Part shown: positions 17,148 to 24,375 of the stretch, in pieces
Layout: each line of letters begins with the position of its first letter
How positions within the stretch are numbered: the stretch's first letter is position 1
Made by a program: the position numbers and the translations under genes
The notes under the pieces: generated by a model
The model's database searches: none
What the model was told of the DNA's origin: nothing
The model's input: only the letters and a program-made list of their open reading frames with translations
NCBI RefSeq assembly: GCF_040702505.1
Contig: NZ_JBFBLC010000001.1
Span: 1-64,000, forward strand
Direction of reading: 5' to 3'
DNA: 64,000 nucleotides
DNA from: Terrabacter sp040702505
Lineage (GTDB): Bacteria; Actinomycetota; Actinomycetes; Actinomycetales; Dermatophilaceae

Positions 17148-17692
17148 GCGGTCACATCCCAGAGGTGGTGGCGGACGTCGTGGACGAAGTAGAGCGCGAG
17201 CGTGCGGGCGGTGAAGCGGGAGCCGTTGCTGCGCAACGCCGGCCACTCCCACTGCGTACCCGACGGGCGGGCGTATGCCGTCGCCGCCGTCTCGCACGCA
17301 GCGGTGACCTCGCGCGCCACGACCTGCGGGTCGCTCCGCCAGTACTCACCCTCGACGGCTGTCGCATCCTGGTCCCAGTTCGCGAACGTGACGACCTCGC
17401 CACCGCCGGCCAGGATCTGCTCGAGCCGGCCGGTCATGACCTCGCAGACGTCGCGGACGTGGCACGCGTACTCCAGTGGTGACCACACGCCCGCCTCCGG
17501 GCGGGTCCGCGCATCGTCGCGACCGAGCCGGACGGCATACCTCTCGGCCGCCTCACGCAGCAGTGCCGGGACGTCGGCCGTCTCGACGGCGCCGGGGTCG
17601 AAGCCACAGTCCGGGCACGGGCGCTCGAGGACCCACGTCCAGTCGGCGTCGTCGGGCCGCGAGGGTCCCGGGTCGCGGATCGGCTCGCTCAT
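17144..17692 (-). CDS. DinB-family protein (four-helix thiol-transferase fold)
   Basis: A protein of 182 residues. The helical DinB fold is suggested by the three spaced metal-binding His positions: ACHVRD near residue 77 and HDVRHH near residue 174. DinB-like proteins in actinobacteria include mycothiol-dependent transferases, so a thiol-transfer role is possible. A CPDCGFD stretch near residue 29 adds two cysteines. It is first in a coupled pair with the Gfo/Idh/MocA dehydrogenase. Confidence 0.72.
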   Translation of the reverse strand: MSEPIRDPGPSRPDDADWTWVLERPCPDCGFDPGAVETADVPALLREAAERYAVRLGRDDARTRPEAGVWSPLEYACHVRDVCEVMTGRLEQILAGGGEVVTFANWDQDATAVEGEYWRSDPQVVAREVTAACETAATAYARPSGTQWEWPALRSNGSRFTARTLALYFVHDVRHHLWDVTA

Positions 17693-17771
17693 GCGCTCAC
17701 CCTAGGCCCGGGCGCTCGCCCGGGCAGCGGCTGTTCGGGAGCCGTTCACGCTCGGGATACCGTATGTCTTC

Positions 17772-18881
17772 GTGCTCAAGGACTACCTGCCGTGGATCAT
17801 CGCCGGCATCGTCGTGCTGGCGCTGGTCGTCGGAGGGCTCGTCCTCACGCGGGTGGCGCCGGAGGCGACGGCGACCCTGCGCCGCCGTCCGCGGCCGCCG
17901 CGTGACCACTTCCGGGGCGGCGACGAGCCGCCGGCACCGCTCAAGCGTGCCGGGGTGGTCATCAACCCGACGAAGTTCACCGACCTCGTGGCGGTCGAGC
18001 AGCGCATCACTGCGGCGTGCCTCGCCAACGGCTGGGGCGAGCCGCTCTTCTACGAGACCACGGTCGAGGACCCCGGCACCGGCCAGGCCGCGCAGGCCGT
18101 GCGCGACGGGGTCGACCTCGTGTGCACCCTCGGCGGTGACGGGACGGTGCGCAACGTCGCGAGCGCCCTCATCGGCACCGAGACGGCCCTGGGCATCCTG
18201 CCGGCGGGGACCGGGAACCTGCTGGCCCGCAACCTCGACCTGCCCGTCGCGCTGGAGATGGCCGTCACCGTCGCCCTGACCGGACGCAACCGCCGCATCG
18301 ACGTCGGCGAGCTCGTCGTCGGCGCCCCGACGGACGCCCACACCGACGCCCCGACGGACGAGGCCGTCGCGCCGCACACGCACCGCTTCCTCGTCATGAG
18401 CGGCATCGGCATGGACGCGCAGATCATGGCCGGCACCAACGAGAACCTCAAGGCCAAGGTGGGCTGGCCGGCCTACATGGTCTCGGGCGTGAAGCACCTC
18501 GTCTCGCCGGAGTTCCGCATCGGCGTCAAGGTCGACGACGAGCTGGAGTTCCGCCGGCGCGCGCGCATGGTCGTGATCGGCAACTGCGGGCGGCTGCTCG
18601 GCGGCCTCGTGCTCATGCCGAACGCCCGGGTCGACGACGGTCAGCTCGACACGGTGATCGCCTCACCGCGGGGCGTCGTCGGCTGGGTGCCGGTGGCCAC
18701 CCGCGTCGCGACCCGCCGCCGCAAGGGTCACCCGACGCTCGACCACAAGGTGTGCCGGGAGGTGCGGGTGCGCACCGACCGGCCCGTGCCGGTGCAGATC
18801 GACGGCGACGTCATCGGCGAGGCCACCGAGGTGAGTGCGACAGTGCTCCCGGGGTGCCTGACGGTCCGCGTCAGCCAGTAG
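17772..18881 (+). CDS. Diacylglycerol kinase-family lipid kinase
   Basis: Membrane-anchored kinase of 369 residues: one N-terminal membrane helix (residues 8-28), a basic linker, then a DAGK catalytic domain with the nucleotide motif GGDGTVRNVASAL and the substrate loop PAGTGNLLARNL. A C-terminal beta-sandwich follows. These enzymes phosphorylate diacylglycerol, sphingoid bases or related lipids. A short insertion (GAPTDAHTDAPTDEA) repeats the phrase APTD. GTG 17772 is used as start. It is monocistronic and converges on efeB. Confidence 0.85.
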   Translation: MLKDYLPWIIAGIVVLALVVGGLVLTRVAPEATATLRRRPRPPRDHFRGGDEPPAPLKRAGVVINPTKFTDLVAVEQRITAACLANGWGEPLFYETTVEDPGTGQAAQAVRDGVDLVCTLGGDGTVRNVASALIGTETALGILPAGTGNLLARNLDLPVALEMAVTVALTGRNRRIDVGELVVGAPTDAHTDAPTDEAVAPHTHRFLVMSGIGMDAQIMAGTNENLKAKVGWPAYMVSGVKHLVSPEFRIGVKVDDELEFRRRARMVVIGNCGRLLGGLVLMPNARVDDGQLDTVIASPRGVVGWVPVATRVATRRRKGHPTLDHKVCREVRVRTDRPVPVQIDGDVIGEATEVSATVLPGCLTVRVSQ

Positions 18882-18898
18882 CCGTCGCCCGCCGTTGA

Positions 18899-18966
18899 CC
18901 GAACGCAGCGTTCGGTCGCGAACTCAGTGTTCTAACAGCGCTTTCGACACCGAACGCAGCGTTCGG
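18899..18966. repeat. Three related palindromes between convergent genes
   Basis: The 17-bp palindrome CCGAACGCAGCGTTCGG occurs at 18899-18915 and 18950-18966. A diverged copy, CGAACTCAGTGTTCT, is at 18919-18933. They fill the 96-base gap between the lipid kinase gene and efeB, which converge. They may act as a bidirectional terminator; the spacer of five between GAAC and GTTC does not fit the LexA box (spacer four). Confidence 0.8.
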
Positions 18967-18977
18967 GCCGGGAGGGG

Positions 18978-20270
18978 TCAGGCGAACAGCGCCTGACCCC
19001 AGTGCTCGCCGTCCTTCAGCCCGGGCGGGCACGCGAAGACGGCCGAGCCGTTGTGCTGGATGTACTCGTTCAGGCCGTCGGCCTTGGCCAGCGCCCGCTG
19101 CATCGGCACGAACTGCCTGCCCGGGTGACGCATGTAGGCGAGGAAGAAGAGGCCCGCGTCGAGGTGCCCGACCCCGTCGGAGCCGTCGGTGAAGTTGTAG
19201 CCGCGTCGCAGGAGCCGTATGCCGCCGAGGTGGCTCTCGTGGGCCAGGCGCACGTGGGCGGTCAGCGGGATCGCAGGCGCGCCGTCCGGTCCCTTCTTCG
19301 CGAAGTCGAGGGCGTCGTGCTCCTTCGCCGCGCCCAGCGGCGCGCCCTCCTTCTTGTCGCGGCCGATGACGTCCTCCTGCTCCTGCAGGCTGGTGCGGTC
19401 CCAGACCTCGATGTGCATCCGGATGCGCCGGGCGACGAGGTAGGAGCCACCGGTCATCCAGGCCGCGCCGCCGGTCTCGTCGCCGGGACCGACCCACACG
19501 TGCTGGTCGAGCGCCTCGGGCTCCTCCGCCTTGAGGTTGTTCGTGCCGTCCTTGAAGCCGAAGAGGTTGCGGGCCGTGGACTGGGAGGTGGACGTCGAGG
19601 AGGTGCGCCCGAACTCGAGCTGCGACCAGCGGACCGCCACGACCCCGAAGCCGATGCGGACAAGGTTGCGGACGGCGTGGACCGCGACCTGCGGGTCGTT
19701 GGCGCAGGCCTGGATGCAGAGGTCGCCGCCGCTGCGCCGGGGGTCGAGCTGGTCGCGGGTGAAGGCCGGCAGGTCCTGCAGGGCCGCCGGCCGCTTCGGG
19801 GCGAGGCCGAACCGCCCGTCGAAGAGGGAGGGGCCGTAGCCGATCGTGATCGTCAGGCCGGAGGCCGGCAGGCCGTACGCCTCGCCGGTGTCCTCGGGTG
19901 CACGGTTCGGTCCACCGCCGACGAGACCGCCCGGTGCCGCCTCGGCGCCGGCCGTCATCCGCTCGGCGGCGCGCGTCCACTCCTCGAGCAGGCTGCGCAG
20001 CTCCTCGCGGTCCTTCGTCACGACGTCGAGCGCCACGAAGTGGAGCCGGTCCTGGGCCGGGGTGATGATGCCGGCCTGATGCGTCCCCCGGAAGGGGATC
20101 GGCGCGTCGAGCGAGACGGCAGGGGCCGCCGTGGACTCGGTGGCACCCGCGGGGGCGGCATCGAGACCGCGCGACACGGCATACCCGGCCAGTCCTCCGC
20201 CCACGACCCCCGCGCCGGTGGCGCCGAGGAGCCGGCGACGGCTGACGCCCGCCGCTGCCCCGCCGCTCAC
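18978..20270 (-). CDS. efeB: DyP-type haem peroxidase of the EfeUOB system
   Basis: Exported haem peroxidase of about 430 residues. The Tat signal (SRRRLLGATGAG) precedes a hydrophobic helix, so the folded, haem-loaded enzyme crosses the membrane. The DyP signature GFKDGTNN (GxxDG) supplies the distal Asp, and the proximal His lies in the C-terminal half. It is thought to oxidise ferrous iron for EfeO/EfeU. The GTG start overlaps the efeO stop (GTGA, 20267-20270). Last gene in the iron-regulated unit. Confidence 0.93.
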   Translation of the reverse strand: MSGGAAAGVSRRRLLGATGAGVVGGGLAGYAVSRGLDAAPAGATESTAAPAVSLDAPIPFRGTHQAGIITPAQDRLHFVALDVVTKDREELRSLLEEWTRAAERMTAGAEAAPGGLVGGGPNRAPEDTGEAYGLPASGLTITIGYGPSLFDGRFGLAPKRPAALQDLPAFTRDQLDPRRSGGDLCIQACANDPQVAVHAVRNLVRIGFGVVAVRWSQLEFGRTSSTSTSQSTARNLFGFKDGTNNLKAEEPEALDQHVWVGPGDETGGAAWMTGGSYLVARRIRMHIEVWDRTSLQEQEDVIGRDKKEGAPLGAAKEHDALDFAKKGPDGAPAIPLTAHVRLAHESHLGGIRLLRRGYNFTDGSDGVGHLDAGLFFLAYMRHPGRQFVPMQRALAKADGLNEYIQHNGSAVFACPPGLKDGEHWGQALFA

Positions 20271-21442
20271 CTGGCCTCCACGACTCCGGGCACCTTGGCG
20301 ACCTGCTCGGACAGGGCATCGAGCGAGACCGTCAGTGCCTTGATGTCGGCGGGGGTCAGCGAGGTGTAGCTCGTGTAGTCGGCGCCGTCCTTGTGGGCGC
20401 CGAGCAGGGTCTTGAGCTCGGCGAAGCGGGTGTCGAGCGCCTTCTGCAGGGCCGGCTGCCGCTCGGTGATGACCGGGCGCAGGGCAGCGAGCGCCTGCTG
20501 GGAGCCCTCGAGGTTGCCGTCGAAGTCCCAGAGGTCGGTGTGGGAGTAGCGCTCCTCCTCGCCCGTGACCTTGCCGGTGGCAACCTCGTCGAGCAGGGCC
20601 TTGGCGCCGTTCGCGATGGACAGGGCCGTGGGCTCGACGGTCTTGCTCCTGGCCGCGATCTGCTTCACGTCGGCGAGGAGCTGGTCGGCGATCGCGGCCG
20701 AGTCCTTCTGGAGGCCGTCCTTCCAGAGGTCCTTCTCGAGCCGGTGGTAGCCGGTGAAGGCCATGCCGTCGGCGACGACGTCCTCGCGGCCGTCGATCTT
20801 CGGGTCGAGGCCGCCGAAACCCTCGGCGACCGGCTCGATGGCCTCCCACGGGTGCCGCGCCTGCGCATACAGCGCCTTGGCCCTGGCGACGTCGCCGGCC
20901 TTGACGGCGGCGGCGAACCTCTCGGTGCCCTCGACGAGCTCGTCGGCCTCGGAGGCGACGTAGGCGCGGTAGTCGGTGATGGCCTTGGCCACCTTGGCGT
21001 CGGCGCTGCCCTTGGCGGCCGTGCCCGTGACGGTGAAGGTGCCGCGGATGCCGTCGCCGACCATGCCGGGCTTGCACGCGGTCGTGAAGGTGCCGGGCTC
21101 GGTGAGCTCGACCTTCAGCTCGCGGCTCAGGCCCGGGGTGATGTTCTCGACCTCGGAGACGATGCGGTCACCCTCGGCATACAGGTAGAACTCGTTGGTC
21201 TTCGTGCCGGTGTTGCTCACCTGGAAGGTGATGGTGCCGGCCTTGGCGGTCGTCGCGCTGAGCGTGCACGCCGTGTCACTCGCCTGGACCGTGATCGGCC
21301 CGCCGGCCGAGCCGGCCGAGCCGTTGGTGCCTGCCGTCGCGGTCGGCTTGTCGGCGCAGCCGGTGAGGGCGAGGGCTGCGGCGAGCGTGAGCGCGACCGG
21401 GGCGGCGGCACGCGCGACGGGACGCAGGGCAGGGCGGGGCAT
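20267..21442 (-). CDS. efeO: EfeO iron-binding lipoprotein (cupredoxin + M75/imelysin)
   Basis: Surface lipoprotein of 391 residues. The lipobox is LALTGC (Cys near residue 29). A cupredoxin-like domain follows (residues about 48-138, ending at the CKPGMVGDGIRG segment). The M75/imelysin helical domain comes next, with HPWEAIEP (HxxE, metal ligands) and YHRLEKDLW. It captures iron and hands it to EfeU. Coupled to efeB by a 4-base overlap and 61 bases downstream of efeU. Confidence 0.93.
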   Translation of the reverse strand: MPRPALRPVARAAAPVALTLAAALALTGCADKPTATAGTNGSAGSAGGPITVQASDTACTLSATTAKAGTITFQVSNTGTKTNEFYLYAEGDRIVSEVENITPGLSRELKVELTEPGTFTTACKPGMVGDGIRGTFTVTGTAAKGSADAKVAKAITDYRAYVASEADELVEGTERFAAAVKAGDVARAKALYAQARHPWEAIEPVAEGFGGLDPKIDGREDVVADGMAFTGYHRLEKDLWKDGLQKDSAAIADQLLADVKQIAARSKTVEPTALSIANGAKALLDEVATGKVTGEEERYSHTDLWDFDGNLEGSQQALAALRPVITERQPALQKALDTRFAELKTLLGAHKDGADYTSYTSLTPADIKALTVSLDALSEQVAKVPGVVEAR

Positions 21443-21503
21443 GGCGAGGTCTCCTGGCGAGGTGTGAGTGCGAGGGCTGGTGCGGCGGCAGGCGGTCAGG
21501 CGG

Positions 21504-22367
21504 TCAGGCGGCGACGCTGGGACGACCGGTCGCGCTCGTGGCAGCAGCCGAGGGCTGGGCGGGGGTGCGGGCCGGGCGCAGGAAGAGGGTCAGCACGACG
21601 CCGACGTAGAGCACCCAGGCCACCGCCTGCAGCACGGTCGTCTCGGGCGTGAAGTTGAAGATGCCCTTGGCGAGGGCGGCGTACCAGCTGCCCGGGTCGA
21701 CGGTGTTGCTGACGTCGAAGGCGAGCGTCGACAGGCCGGGGAGGAACTGCGCCTCCTGGAGGTCGTGCAGGCCGTACGCGAGGATGCCGGCGGCGACGAG
21801 GACGAGCAGGATGCCGGTCCAGCGGAAGAACTTCGACAGGTTGATCTTCACGGCGCCGCGGTAGATGAGCCAGCCGAGCACCGCCGCCGCGCCGAGCCCG
21901 ATGACCCAGCCGACGAGCGGCTGGCTGTTGCCCTGGCCGGCGGCCTGCGTGGTGGCATAGAAGAAGATCGCCGTCTCGAGACCCTCACGGCCGATGCCGA
22001 GGAAGGCGACGAGGGCGATGGCGAGCGGCCCCATGTCGAGGGCCTTGTCGAGCTTGCCCTTGAGCTCGCCCGAGATGGTGCGCGAGGCCGACTTCATCCA
22101 GAAGACCATGAAGGTCACGAAGACGACGGCGATGATCGAGGCGCTGCCGCCGATGAGCTCCTGGGCCTCGAAGGTCAGCTGCCGCGTGCCGTAGGTGAGC
22201 AGGGCGCCGAGCGCGACGGAGAGCGCCACTGCGACACCGACACCGGTCCAGACGTAGCGCAGGGCCCAGCGCCGGTCGGTCTTGACGAGGAAGGCCACGA
22301 GGATGACCACCACGAGGGCGGCTTCCAGCCCCTCACGGAGTCCGATGAGCGCGTTGCTCGCGAGCAC
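21504..22367 (-). CDS. efeU: EfeU/FTR1-type iron permease
   Basis: High-affinity iron permease of 287 residues with seven hydrophobic segments. Both REGLE motifs of the FTR1 family are intact: LREGLEAALVV near the N-terminus and GREGLETAIFF in the middle. GTG 22367 is chosen because AGAAGG lies six bases upstream and family members begin at this point; an in-frame ATG 63 bases farther up would add an unlikely polar tail. The promoter carries an IdeR/DtxR box, so expression should rise when iron is scarce. Confidence 0.93.
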   Translation of the reverse strand: MLASNALIGLREGLEAALVVVILVAFLVKTDRRWALRYVWTGVGVAVALSVALGALLTYGTRQLTFEAQELIGGSASIIAVVFVTFMVFWMKSASRTISGELKGKLDKALDMGPLAIALVAFLGIGREGLETAIFFYATTQAAGQGNSQPLVGWVIGLGAAAVLGWLIYRGAVKINLSKFFRWTGILLVLVAAGILAYGLHDLQEAQFLPGLSTLAFDVSNTVDPGSWYAALAKGIFNFTPETTVLQAVAWVLYVGVVLTLFLRPARTPAQPSAAATSATGRPSVAA

Positions 22368-22433
22368 GATGGGCCTTCTCTCGATCTGCTGCCTGGATAT
22401 ACGACACGGCGGCGTGACGGAATTCAGCAAAGC

Positions 22434-22452
22434 ACAGGTAAGCCTTGCCTAA
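22434..22452 (-). promoter_or_regulatory. IdeR/DtxR iron box upstream of efeUOB
   Basis: Read on the minus strand, TTAGGCAAGGCTTACCTGT closely follows the 19-bp IdeR/DtxR consensus TTAGGTTAGGCTAACCTAA, with both half-sites recognisable. It lies 67 bases upstream of the efeU start and about 30 bases upstream of the divergent DUF2461 gene, which could share the control. Confidence 0.82.
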
Positions 22453-22481
22453 CAAGCTGGCCCGGATGTCAGAGTCGCCAC

Positions 22482-23132
22482 ATGAGCACGCCCTTCCCAA
22501 CGTTCTCCGGCTTCCCGCAGAGCGCCCTGTCCTTCTACGCCGAGCTCGAGGAGCACAACTCACGCGACTGGTGGCTGGCCCACAAGGACGCCTACGAGCG
22601 CGACGTCCGAGAGCCGATGCTCGCGCTGCTCGACGGCCTCGAGGACGAGTTCGGCGAGGCGAGGCTCTTCCGCCCGAACCGCGACGTGCGCTTCAGCGCG
22701 GACAAGTCGCCGTACAAGACCCACCAGGGCGCGCTCGTCGGCTCCGGGACGGTCCTCGGCTACTACGTGCAGGTGAGCGCGGACGGCCTGCGCGCCGGTG
22801 GCGGGTTCCGCGCGGCCGACCCCGGCCTGACCGCCCGCTTCCGCAGTGCCGTCGACGCCCCGTCCAGCGGGCTCCGGCTCGAGGAGGTCCTGGGCGCCTT
22901 GCGCCGCAGCCGTTTCGAGCTGCTCGGCGAGAAGGTCAAGACGGCCCCGAGGGGGTACGCCGCCGACCACCCACGCATCGACACGCTCCGGCACAAGGAG
23001 CTCATGGTCGTCCGGGACTTCGGCGCTCCCGCCTGGCTGTCGACGCGTCGCGCCCTCACCATGGTCCGGGACACCTGGCGGGCCGTGCGGCCGCTCGCCG
23101 ACTGGCTGCAGGAGCACGTCGGCGCCGACTGA
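22482..23132 (+). CDS. DUF2461-family protein
   Basis: A soluble protein of 216 residues. The N-terminal FPQSALSFYAELEEHNSRDWW-like region (positions about 11-31) and the RFSADKSPYKTHQGA segment are characteristic of DUF2461, whose function is not known. ATG 22482 follows the IdeR box by about 30 bases. It is divergent from efeU and 35 bases ahead of the FAD monooxygenase gene, possibly cotranscribed with it. Confidence 0.82.
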   Translation: MSTPFPTFSGFPQSALSFYAELEEHNSRDWWLAHKDAYERDVREPMLALLDGLEDEFGEARLFRPNRDVRFSADKSPYKTHQGALVGSGTVLGYYVQVSADGLRAGGGFRAADPGLTARFRSAVDAPSSGLRLEEVLGALRRSRFELLGEKVKTAPRGYAADHPRIDTLRHKELMVVRDFGAPAWLSTRRALTMVRDTWRAVRPLADWLQEHVGAD

Positions 23133-23167
23133 CCTCGCAGGCGTGGACCGACCGCTACCTTGGGCCG

Positions 23168-24349
23168 GTGACCCAGCGCAGCGTCCCGGTCGACGCGTAC
23201 ATCATCGGTGGGGGCCCGGGCGGCCTGGCCACCGCCGCGGCGCTGAAGGCCCGCGGGCTCCACGGCGTCGTCCTCGAGCGGGCCGACCGCATCGGCTCCT
23301 CGTGGCGCGGCCACTACGACCGCCTGCACCTGCACACCCCACGCGAGCTCTCGGGCCTGCCCGGCCTGCCGATCCCCAAGGAGATGGGCCGCTGGGTCTC
23401 GCGCGACGACGTGGTGCGCTACCTCGAGCTGTATGCCGCCCACCACCGCCTCGACGTGCGCCTCGGCGCCGAGGTCAGCCGCCTCGACCGCTCCCCCGAC
23501 GCCACCTCGTGGACCGTCACCCTCGCGGACGGCAGCACGCTCACCGCGCCCTACGTCGTCGTGGCGACCGGCTTCAACCACACCCCGCACACGCCGGACG
23601 TGCCGGGACTCGATGACTACACCGGCACCGTCGTGCTGGCGCGCGACTACCGCAACGGGGCGGCCCACACCGGCAAGGACGTGCTCGTCGTCGGCACGGG
23701 CAACACGGGCACCGAGCTCGCCGTCGACCTTGCCGAGCACGGCGCCGCGCGCGTGCGCCTGGCCGTCCGCACCGCGCCGCACATCCTGCGCCGCAACACC
23801 GGGCCGTATGCCGCGCAGTACACCGGCATCGCCGTGCGGCACCTGCCCACCGCCCTCGTCGACCGCGTCGCGCCGATCGTCGAGCGGATCCAGACGCCGG
23901 ACCTGTCGGAGCACGGGATGCCCCGTCCCGACACCGGGCTGCTGACCCGGGTCGAGCAGGACAACGCGATCCCGGTGCAGGACGTCGGCATCATCGACGC
24001 CATCCGCACCGGCACGGTCGAGCCCGTCGCAGCCCTGGGCGCCTTCGACGGCGACGCCGTCCTGCTGGCGGACGGCACGCGCCTGCAGCCGGACCTCGTC
24101 GTGCTCGCGACCGGCTACAGCCAGGGCCTCGAACCGCTTCTCGGGCACCTCGGCGTCCTCGACGACCGCGGCAGGCCGTGCGAGCGCGGCGGCCGCAGCC
24201 CCCGAGGCGCACCGGGACTGTGGTTCACGGGCTTCACGAACCCCATCTCGGGCATGCTGCGCGAGCTGTCGATCGACGCCCGCAAGATCGCCCTGTCGAT
24301 GGCCCTGCGCAAGCGCCGCGAGATCAAGGCCCGCCGCGCCGCCGCCTAG
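23168..24349 (+). CDS. FAD/NAD(P)-dependent monooxygenase-like oxidoreductase
   Basis: Flavoprotein of about 393 residues of the flavin monooxygenase/YUCCA-like group. Two dinucleotide folds are visible: GGGPGGLATAAAL near the N-terminus for FAD and VVGTGNTGTELAVDL in the middle for NADPH. ATGF (VVVATGFNHTPH) and a later LATGY motif also fit. Substrates of the family include amines, sulphides and indole acids; none can be assigned here. The start is GTG 23168. Confidence 0.85.
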   Translation: MTQRSVPVDAYIIGGGPGGLATAAALKARGLHGVVLERADRIGSSWRGHYDRLHLHTPRELSGLPGLPIPKEMGRWVSRDDVVRYLELYAAHHRLDVRLGAEVSRLDRSPDATSWTVTLADGSTLTAPYVVVATGFNHTPHTPDVPGLDDYTGTVVLARDYRNGAAHTGKDVLVVGTGNTGTELAVDLAEHGAARVRLAVRTAPHILRRNTGPYAAQYTGIAVRHLPTALVDRVAPIVERIQTPDLSEHGMPRPDTGLLTRVEQDNAIPVQDVGIIDAIRTGTVEPVAALGAFDGDAVLLADGTRLQPDLVVLATGYSQGLEPLLGHLGVLDDRGRPCERGGRSPRGAPGLWFTGFTNPISGMLRELSIDARKIALSMALRKRREIKARRAAA

Positions 24350-24375
24350 CACCGCCCGTCCGGGCGCCCGGAACC

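Noticed and set aside
17707..17726. GCCCGGGCG-CT-CGCCCGGGC palindrome near the DinB and lipid kinase starts
   Set aside because: A two-base loop and very GC-rich arms; between divergent genes, so no terminator is needed. Probably chance.
18899..18966. LexA boxes
   Set aside because: The spacer between GAAC and GTTC is five, not four, and the sites lie between gene ends, not at promoters.
18978..21077. One long minus-strand frame covering efeB and half of efeO
   Set aside because: The N-terminal half is out of frame with efeO and has no domain sense; efeB begins at GTG 20270.
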